Below, piece by piece: positions 1-4,626 of a DNA stretch of 5,749 nt (positions are counted from its first letter, which is position 1; every line of letters starts with the position of its first letter). The DNA is taken from assembly GCA_027061625.1 (NCBI GenBank), contig JAMOVF010000150.1, positions 1 through 5,749 on the forward strand, given 5' to 3'. Position numbers and translations under genes: made by a program. Below the pieces are notes generated by a model. It was given only the letters and a program-made list of their open reading frames with translations, made no database searches and had not been told where the DNA came from. The stretch is from Deltaproteobacteria bacterium. GTDB lineage: Bacteria > Desulfobacterota > Dissulfuribacteria > Dissulfuribacterales > JALVPX01.

Positions 1-78
1 TGCTGGGTCAAGATCTGATTGAGTATCCTATCTGAAGGATCATTGGCTTCTTTTACCCAAAACGCAGAGCCGAAGTTT

Positions 79-183
79 GGTCTAGTGGTGGCTCTTGAAG
101 GTTTTTTAGCGTGAGATACAGCACATACTGGTCTTACTGCACGAAAAGAACTCTAAAAAACCTGAAAGAGACACCACTAGACC
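79..183. repeat. Long imperfect inverted repeat (hairpin or MITE-like element) downstream of alaS
   Basis: The arms 79-111 and 151-183 are reverse complements at 29 of 33 positions and enclose a 39-bp spacer. The outermost 12 bp (GGTCTAGTGGTG) match perfectly, and a run of six T in one arm faces six A in the other. As RNA, the mismatches are one G-A opposition and one tandem G-A/A-G pair, plus one near the loop; CGTG (110-113) and CACG (140-143) could extend the stem inward. It begins 45 nt past the alaS stop codon in the direction of alaS transcription. No U-run follows either arm, so it is not a typical intrinsic terminator. It could be a small terminal-inverted-repeat element, a transcript-end stabilising hairpin, or a bidirectional 3' structure. 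No clear target duplication is visible beyond a possible TT on both sides. The repeat is directly seen; its function is unknown. The rest of 1-228 shows no supportable gene. Confidence 0.8.
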
Positions 184-228
184 TTGTAAGAGAAAAAACA
201 TTAAATTTTCAGCAAGTGCTCAATGATA

Positions 229-2880
229 TTAAGAAATCATCTCTTCCAAAATTTTGGGAGCTGCATTTATGGCTTCAGGCAAGGCTTCGGCATTTGGCCC
301 CCCAGCCTGTGCCATATCTGGCCTTCCGCCGCCTCCGCCACCTACCATTTTTGCCAGCTTTGAAACCATATCACCAGCCTTGACTCGTTTGGTAAGATCT
401 TTGGTCACCATCACCAGCAGCAGGGCCTTATTTTTATTTTTAGTGCCCAGAACTACCACCCCTGAAGAACCAAGGTTGTCCCTTATTCTGTCCCCAAGGG
501 TGCGCAATGCCTTTGGGTCACCCAGGTCTACTTGAGCGCTCACCAGCTTTACATCTTTAACAGAAACGGCCTGGGCAGCCAGCGATGCAGGATCAGCTCC
601 TGCCTTGCCCATCCTCGCCTTTTCAAGTTCTTTTTCAAGCTCCTTTATTTGGGCCAAAAGCTTGGCAGCCTTCTGGGACAGCTCAGGTACAGGCGACTTG
701 ATGGCGTTAGCAGTTTCATGGATCAGATTCTCCATTTTGTGCACTTCTTCTACTGCCGCCTTGCCTGTTACGGCCTCAATCCTCCTTATGCCGGAAGAAA
801 CACTGCTTTCATGCACTATTTTGAATAGGCCGATCATGCCGGTGCGGGGAAGATGGGTTCCGCCGCAAAGCTCCATGCTGAAGCCTGGAATGGCTACAAC
901 CCGCACTTTTTCACCATATTTTTCCCCAAAAAGGGCGACAGCACCCCTCTCAAGGGCCTCCTGGTATGCAAGGACTTCTGTATGCACCTCCTGATCTGCC
1001 CTCACCTGCTCATTTACGATATCTTCAACCTGCTGAAGCTCTTCCAAGGAAACAGCAGAAAAGTGGGTGAAATCAAATCTGAGCCTGTCTGGCCCTACCA
1101 GCGAGCCTGCCTGCTTTACATGGTCGCCAAGGACCTGTTTCAATGCTGCATGAAGCAGGTGGGTGGCTGTGTGATTCCTGGCAGTATCCATCCTTGGGCC
1201 TTCATAAACTGAAAGCTCAACTTCCTGATTGAGCAACAGCTCGCCCTCCAGGACTTCAATCTGGTGGACAATCAAATCCCCTCTTTTAATGGTATTCAAC
1301 ACCTTGGCCCTGCCAGACGGCGCCTTTATCTCTCCTTGATCGCCTACCTGGCCCCCAGATTCAGCATAAAAGGGCGTCTCTTCTACTATAAGCTCGCCCT
1401 TCCAGCCCTTTTCCACTTTTTCCAGGGCATTTTTTCCGTCAAATAAGGCCAAAATTTTCGATTTTGTTGAAAGGGTGTGATAGCCGACAAATGTGCCTCC
1501 CCTGCCCTGTTCAAGAAGCTGTCTGTATATTTCAGGCAGCTCTTCAGTGACCACGGCCTTGGCCTTTGATTTGGAACGCTGGCGCTGCTCCTCCAGGGCC
1601 TTGTTGAAGCCTTCGCGGTCAATCTGGAAGCCGCGCTCCTTGGCAATATCCCTTACAATGTCCACAGGGAAGCCATAGGTGTCATAAAGGGTGAATATGA
1701 ACTTTCCAGGTATGAGCTTCTTTCCCTCCTGCTTGAGCCGGCCAAGCTCCTCCTCCAGCATGGCAAGGCCTGTGCCTAGGGTCTCAAAGAACCGCTTTTC
1801 CTCATGTTCAAGCACCTTGGAGATGAAATCCCTGGATTGCTCAAGCTCAGGGTAGATATCTCCCATCTCATCCACCACCACATTGGCAATGGTGCCAAGG
1901 AATGGCTCTTCAAGACCGAGCACCCTGCCGTAGCGCACAGCCCGCCTTATAATGCGCCTTAAAACATACCCGCGCCCTTCATTTGAAGGCACCACGCCAT
2001 CTGCTATCAAAAAGGCAGAGGCCCTAGCATGGTCTCCTATTACCCGCATGGCCACGTCTATTTCTTCAGAAGTGCCATATTTTTTCCCTGAAAGCTCTTC
2101 AAGTTTGCGAAATAGGCCAGAAAAGAGGTCTGTATCAAAATTTGTTTTCACTCCCTGGCATATGGCTGTTATCCGCTCAAGGCCCATGCCGGTATCGATG
2201 CTTGGCTTTGGAAGCGGATTGAGTTTTCCGCTCTCATCCCTGAAAAACTGCATAAAGACCAGGTTCCAAAGCTCCAGATAGCGGTCGCAGTCGCATTTTC
2301 CAATGCCGCAATCAGGGCCGCAGGCCATTTCCTCGCCCTGATCAATCAATATCTCAGAGCATGGCCCGCACGGGCCAGTATCCCCCATGGCCCAGAAGTT
2401 GTCATCCTCATCTAAGCGGAGGACCCTTTCAGGTGATATTCCAGTGATTTTTGGCCAAAGGGCTGCTGCCTCATCATCTTCCCTGAAGACCGTAACCCAC
2501 AGTTTGTCCACTGGAAGGCCTATCCTTTTGGTCAGCAGTTCCCAGGCATATTCAATGGCCTCTTTTTTGAAATAGTCGCCAAAGGAGAAATTGCCTAGCA
2601 TTTCAAAAAAGGTGTGGTGACGGGCAGTGTAGCCGACATTTTCAAGGTCGTTGTGTTTACCACCGGCACGGACGCATTTCTGGCAGGAAGCTGCCCTGGT
2701 ATAGGGGCGCTTTTCTTCCCCTAAAAAGACCTTTTTGAACTGGACCATGCCGGCATTGGTAAATAAAAGAGTGGGGTCGTCAGCCGGGACCAAGGAGGAG
2801 CTTGGTACAATCTCATGGCCTTTTTCCTTAAAAAAATCCAAAAAAAGTGAGCGCAATTCCCTGGATGAAAACTTTTTCAC
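229..2880 (-). CDS. alaS: Alanyl-tRNA synthetase (AlaRS), class II, with editing domain
   Basis: This cytoplasmic enzyme charges tRNA-Ala with alanine using ATP and hydrolyses wrongly charged Ser- or Gly-tRNA-Ala. At 883 residues it has the usual full bacterial length. The class II catalytic domain occupies roughly residues 1-240, with GKHNDLENVG at 74-83, FFEMLGNFSFGDYF at 91-104 and motif 3 GMGLERI at 231-237. The editing domain has the zinc/active-site residues H570 and H574 (HTATH), C672 and H676 (CGGTH). A coiled-coil stretch (about 711-757, rich in KELEKELEK) leads to the C-terminal domain with a glycine tract at 847-852 followed by RPDMAQAGG. Four cysteines at 187, 191, 196 and 198 form a possible extra metal knuckle. 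The start is GTG, overlapping the recA stop by 4 nt, with a good Shine-Dalgarno 6 nt upstream inside recA; the next in-frame Met lies at residue 45, inside the catalytic domain. Co-transcription and translational coupling with recA are inferred. Confidence 0.98.
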   Translation of the reverse strand: MKKFSSRELRSLFLDFFKEKGHEIVPSSSLVPADDPTLLFTNAGMVQFKKVFLGEEKRPYTRAASCQKCVRAGGKHNDLENVGYTARHHTFFEMLGNFSFGDYFKKEAIEYAWELLTKRIGLPVDKLWVTVFREDDEAAALWPKITGISPERVLRLDEDDNFWAMGDTGPCGPCSEILIDQGEEMACGPDCGIGKCDCDRYLELWNLVFMQFFRDESGKLNPLPKPSIDTGMGLERITAICQGVKTNFDTDLFSGLFRKLEELSGKKYGTSEEIDVAMRVIGDHARASAFLIADGVVPSNEGRGYVLRRIIRRAVRYGRVLGLEEPFLGTIANVVVDEMGDIYPELEQSRDFISKVLEHEEKRFFETLGTGLAMLEEELGRLKQEGKKLIPGKFIFTLYDTYGFPVDIVRDIAKERGFQIDREGFNKALEEQRQRSKSKAKAVVTEELPEIYRQLLEQGRGGTFVGYHTLSTKSKILALFDGKNALEKVEKGWKGELIVEETPFYAESGGQVGDQGEIKAPSGRAKVLNTIKRGDLIVHQIEVLEGELLLNQEVELSVYEGPRMDTARNHTATHLLHAALKQVLGDHVKQAGSLVGPDRLRFDFTHFSAVSLEELQQVEDIVNEQVRADQEVHTEVLAYQEALERGAVALFGEKYGEKVRVVAIPGFSMELCGGTHLPRTGMIGLFKIVHESSVSSGIRRIEAVTGKAAVEEVHKMENLIHETANAIKSPVPELSQKAAKLLAQIKELEKELEKARMGKAGADPASLAAQAVSVKDVKLVSAQVDLGDPKALRTLGDRIRDNLGSSGVVVLGTKNKNKALLLVMVTKDLTKRVKAGDMVSKLAKMVGGGGGGRPDMAQAGGPNAEALPEAINAAPKILEEMIS

Positions 2881-3920
2881 GCCTGTTCCTCCACACTCTC
2901 AGCAGCTGTCTCCGATGTCTTCAAACCATAGGCCTCCCTGATCCGCTGCTCGATTTCATCAGTCAGCTCTGGATTTTCCTTCAAAAAGGCCCGCACATTT
3001 TCCCTGCCCTGGCCCAGGCGCTCGCCATTGTATGAGTACCATGAACCGCTCTTTTCAATCACATCCACAGCCACACCCAGGTCAATCAGCGAACTCTCCC
3101 TGGATATGCCTTCGCCATAGTAGATGTCAAACTCCGCCTCTTTAAAGGGAGGAGCAATCTTGTTTTTCACCACCTTCACCCTGGTGCGGTTGCCTATTAC
3201 ATCTGCTCCCTCTTTAATGGCTCCAATCCTGCGTATGTCCATGCGCATGGTGGAATAGAATTTCAGGGCATTGCCGCCTGTTGTGGTCTCAGGATTTCCA
3301 AACATCACCCCGATTTTCATCCTGATCTGGTTTATAAACACCAGAGCGGTATTTGTGCGGTTCAAGTTGCCTGTGAGCTTCCTCAAGGCATGGGACATCA
3401 GCCTGGCCTGAAGGCCCACGTGCTGATCGCCCATTTCGCCTTCAATCTCTGCCCGCGGCACCAGGGCAGCCACTGAATCCACAACAATTATGTCCAGTGC
3501 CCCGCTCCTCACCAAAGCGTCTACAATCTCAAGGGCCTGCTCGCCATAGTCAGGCTGGGATACAAGGAGATCCTTGGTTTGAACTCCAAGTTTTTCAGCA
3601 TAGGTGGCATCCATGGCATGTTCTGCATCCACAAATGCAGCCAATCCACCCTGCTTCTGTGCCTCTGCTATCATGTGCAGGGCAAGGGTCGTCTTTCCTG
3701 AAGATTCAGGGCCGTAAATCTCGATGATTCTGCCCCGGGGAATACCGCCTATTCCAGTGGCTATATCCACGGCCAAGGAACCCGTTGGGATTGCAGGCAC
3801 ATCTTCAACCTCTTTATCTCCCAAGCACATTACGGCCCCTTTGCCGAATTGTTTCTGAATCTGGGCCAATGCAATGTCAATGGCCTTGCGCTTATCCATT
3901 CCCGGTTTTGTCTTATTCAT
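2877..3920 (-). CDS. recA: RecA recombinase
   Basis: RecA forms ATP-dependent filaments on single-stranded DNA, carries out strand exchange, and acts as co-protease for LexA in the SOS response. Numbering from the ATG at 3920 (347 residues): Walker A GPESSGKTT at 70-78, catalytic Glu100 in FVDAEHA, Walker B ending at Asp148 in LDIIVVD, DNA-binding loop L1 around 155-169 (IEGEMGDQHVG), and loop L2 around 204-222 (GVMFGNPETTTGGNALKFY). The conserved GSWYSYNGERLGQGREN block follows near 292-308. The C-terminal tail is short and acidic (ESVEEQA), as in other RecAs. A GTG six nt upstream (3926) is an alternative start giving 349 residues, but the Shine-Dalgarno overlaps that GTG and is spaced correctly only for the ATG. 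A slightly unusual CLGD replaces the common RLG near residue 32. The gene heads a recA-alaS unit with no recX between; identification is secure. Confidence 0.98.
   Translation of the reverse strand: MNKTKPGMDKRKAIDIALAQIQKQFGKGAVMCLGDKEVEDVPAIPTGSLAVDIATGIGGIPRGRIIEIYGPESSGKTTLALHMIAEAQKQGGLAAFVDAEHAMDATYAEKLGVQTKDLLVSQPDYGEQALEIVDALVRSGALDIIVVDSVAALVPRAEIEGEMGDQHVGLQARLMSHALRKLTGNLNRTNTALVFINQIRMKIGVMFGNPETTTGGNALKFYSTMRMDIRRIGAIKEGADVIGNRTRVKVVKNKIAPPFKEAEFDIYYGEGISRESSLIDLGVAVDVIEKSGSWYSYNGERLGQGRENVRAFLKENPELTDEIEQRIREAYGLKTSETAAESVEEQA
2887..2892 (-). promoter_or_regulatory. alaS ribosome binding site inside the recA 3' end
   Basis: GGAGGA on the minus strand lies 6 nt before the GTG start of alaS, within the last codons of recA. 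It supports the GTG start and the 4-nt stop/start overlap as a genuine translational coupling arrangement. Confidence 0.75.
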
Positions 3921-3922
3921 AT

Positions 3923-3929
3923 CCACCTC
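3923..3929 (-). promoter_or_regulatory. recA ribosome binding site, favours ATG at 3920
   Basis: The minus strand reads GAGGTGG followed by AT and then the ATG at 3920-3918. The GAGG core ends 5 nt before the ATG. The upstream in-frame GTG at 3926-3924 lies inside this site and has no purine-rich sequence of its own at a proper distance, so the ATG is the better start. Confidence 0.6.
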
Positions 3930-3931
3930 GT

Positions 3932-3966
3932 GACAGCTGCCAAAAATGTCCTATATACAAAAGACA
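3932..3966 (-). promoter_or_regulatory. Candidate operator region upstream of recA (GACA/TGTC half-sites)
   Basis: Three alternating half-sites are visible on the plus strand: GACA at 3932-3935, TGTC at 3947-3950 and GACA at 3963-3966. The last two form a 20-bp symmetric site around an AT-rich centre (CTATATACAAAA). The longer word GACAGCT occurs twice, at 3932 and 3963, exactly 31 bp or about three helical turns apart. RecA genes are commonly under LexA control and LexA motifs vary between phyla; this does not match the E. coli CTGT-N8-ACAG spacing, so LexA binding is only inferred. A possible minus-strand -10 (GATAAT, 3977-3972) lies just upstream, without a convincing -35. Confidence 0.25.
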
Positions 3967-4064
3967 GCTCTATTATCTTAAACTCCAATTTTATAGTCTG
4001 AAAAAGTACAGTAGAGGCACAATAAAACGATTACATAGATGCTTTTCGCCCATTAAAAATTTAC

Positions 4065-4093
4065 TAGCTTGCTTTATTGAAACCAAGTATAAG
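4065..4093 (+). promoter_or_regulatory. Weak promoter candidate for the cysteine-rich gene
   Basis: TATAAG at 4088-4093 resembles a -10 hexamer, and TAGCTT at 4065-4070, 17 bp before it, is a poor -35. The leader to the start codon would be about 45 nt. The surrounding DNA is very AT-rich, so such matches arise easily by chance. Confidence 0.2.
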
Positions 4094-4145
4094 ATTCTTC
4101 CTGCAAATTTAAAACTAAATATACACAAAAGGAGAAAAAAACAAG

Positions 4146-4355
4146 ATGTATAAAAGGATTCTGCTTAGTTTAATGCTTGCTTCTGCACTTTTTCTGGGTT
4201 GGTCCCTTCCAGGTACAGTGGTGGCATGTCCTAAATCCAAGTGCCAGGCAGCGGAACAGATGAAGTGCCAGTGCGGTAAATGTGATAAGTGCAAGAAGGT
4301 CTGTAAATGCAAAAAATGTGAATGCAAGGGCGGATGTAAAAATAAGACCAGGTAG
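4146..4355 (+). CDS. Small exported cysteine-rich, metallothionein-like protein (possible lipoprotein)
   Basis: I do not recognise a named family. The 69-residue product begins with a signal sequence: basic YKR at 2-4, a hydrophobic core at about 5-19, and VVAC at 25-28, which fits a lipobox with Cys28 as the lipidated residue. Alternatively a signal peptidase I cut after Ala27 gives the same mature end. The mature 42 residues hold 11 cysteines (28, 33, 41, 43, 46, 49, 53, 55, 58, 60, 64) as CxC and CxxC units with 13 lysines and no histidine or aromatic residue, the composition of a metal-thiolate binder. Binding of metal such as Cu, Zn or Cd outside the cytoplasm is inferred. AAGGAG at 4129-4134 precedes the ATG by 11 nt, slightly long. 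It is divergent from recA and upstream of secD. Because of its size, automatic annotation may miss it. The gene is likely real, given the coherent signal-plus-Cys design; function is uncertain. Confidence 0.75.
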   Translation: MYKRILLSLMLASALFLGWSLPGTVVACPKSKCQAAEQMKCQCGKCDKCKKVCKCKKCECKGGCKNKTR

Positions 4356-4374
4356 CTTTAACTTAAAAATTATC

Positions 4375-4421
4375 CCGGCCTTAGCTTGGCATTAGGCCGT
4401 AAAGCAGTTGCTCAAGGCCGG
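4375..4421 (+). terminator. Stem-loop after the cysteine-rich gene, with two alternative pairings
   Basis: CCGGCCTT (4375-4382) pairs perfectly with AAGGCCGG (4414-4421), and AGC next to it can add three more pairs with GCT across a one-base bulge. A third segment, AGGCCG (4394-4399), can instead pair with CGGCCT (4376-4381). The outer stem begins 20 nt after the stop codon and is followed by a pyrimidine-rich stretch (4422-4456) with scattered T runs rather than an immediate T tract. The likely role is an imperfect terminator for the small gene; the competing pairings would also suit an attenuator. Confidence 0.4.
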
Positions 4422-4512
4422 TATTCTATCTTATTTGTCCCATTTTTCTTTATTTATTAATTTACGTTTTTGGGAGAAGAAGCATTAATCTTTCTTAGCT
4501 TAAGCTTCACTC

Positions 4513-4619
4513 TTTCCTTGCAAAATTTCTCTACGTTAGATAAGAAGGGCTTGGCTATTTGTAAGAACATTTAAATGAAGTGTTCAGAAAAAGGCCTTAA
4601 CAAGTCTATTCCAAGGAGA
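4513..4619 (+). promoter_or_regulatory. Possible sequestration of the secD ribosome binding site
   Basis: The secD Shine-Dalgarno AAGGAGA (4613-4619) lies 8 nt before the ATG and is a strong site. The segment TTTCCTTG (4513-4520) can pair with CAAGGAGA (4612-4619) over 8 consecutive positions, one of them G-U. This would mask the site if both lie on one transcript. The intervening 91 nt contain the 21-bp palindrome. Pairing is seen on paper only; the fold was not computed. Confidence 0.25.
4565..4585. repeat. 21-bp imperfect palindrome in the secD leader
   Basis: GAACATTT (4565-4572) and AAGTGTTC (4578-4585) are inverted copies at 7 of 8 positions around the 5-bp centre AAATG. The outer five pairs (GAACA/TGTTC) are perfect. 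It ends 41 bp before the secD start. Size and symmetry fit a dimeric repressor operator or a short RNA hairpin; no regulator can be named from the sequence. Confidence 0.4.
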
Positions 4620-4626
4620 TTTCTAT

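Noticed and set aside
25..40. Small hairpin ATCCT/AGGAT with a 6-nt loop
   Set aside because: A five-pair stem without a T tract is expected by chance and has no clear relation to a gene.
111..383. Plus-strand 90-codon frame starting inside the hairpin
   Set aside because: Most of it is antisense to the alaS 3' end and the remainder lies within the inverted repeat; there is no ribosome binding site and no recognisable protein character.
605..994. Plus-strand frames antisense to alaS, up to 129 codons
   Set aside because: They are mirror frames of a confidently identified AlaRS and show no domain or ribosome binding site.
3785..4153. Plus-strand 122-codon frame across the recA start and intergenic region
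   Set aside because: Its first part is antisense to recA, its second part is AT-rich non-coding DNA, and it runs into the start of the cysteine-rich gene in another frame.
4115..4327. Minus-strand 70-codon frame opposite the cysteine-rich gene
   Set aside because: The His/Leu-rich composition is what results from reading Cys/Lys codons backwards; the plus frame has a ribosome binding site and a signal sequence.
4497..4506. Palindrome AGCTTAAGCT
   Set aside because: A perfect 10-bp palindrome in AT-rich DNA is common, and it has no second copy or promoter context.
4518..4546. TTGCAA with TAAGAA 17 bp later as a secD promoter
   Set aside because: The -10 match is poor, and other alignments in the same stretch are equally weak, so no secD promoter can be supported.
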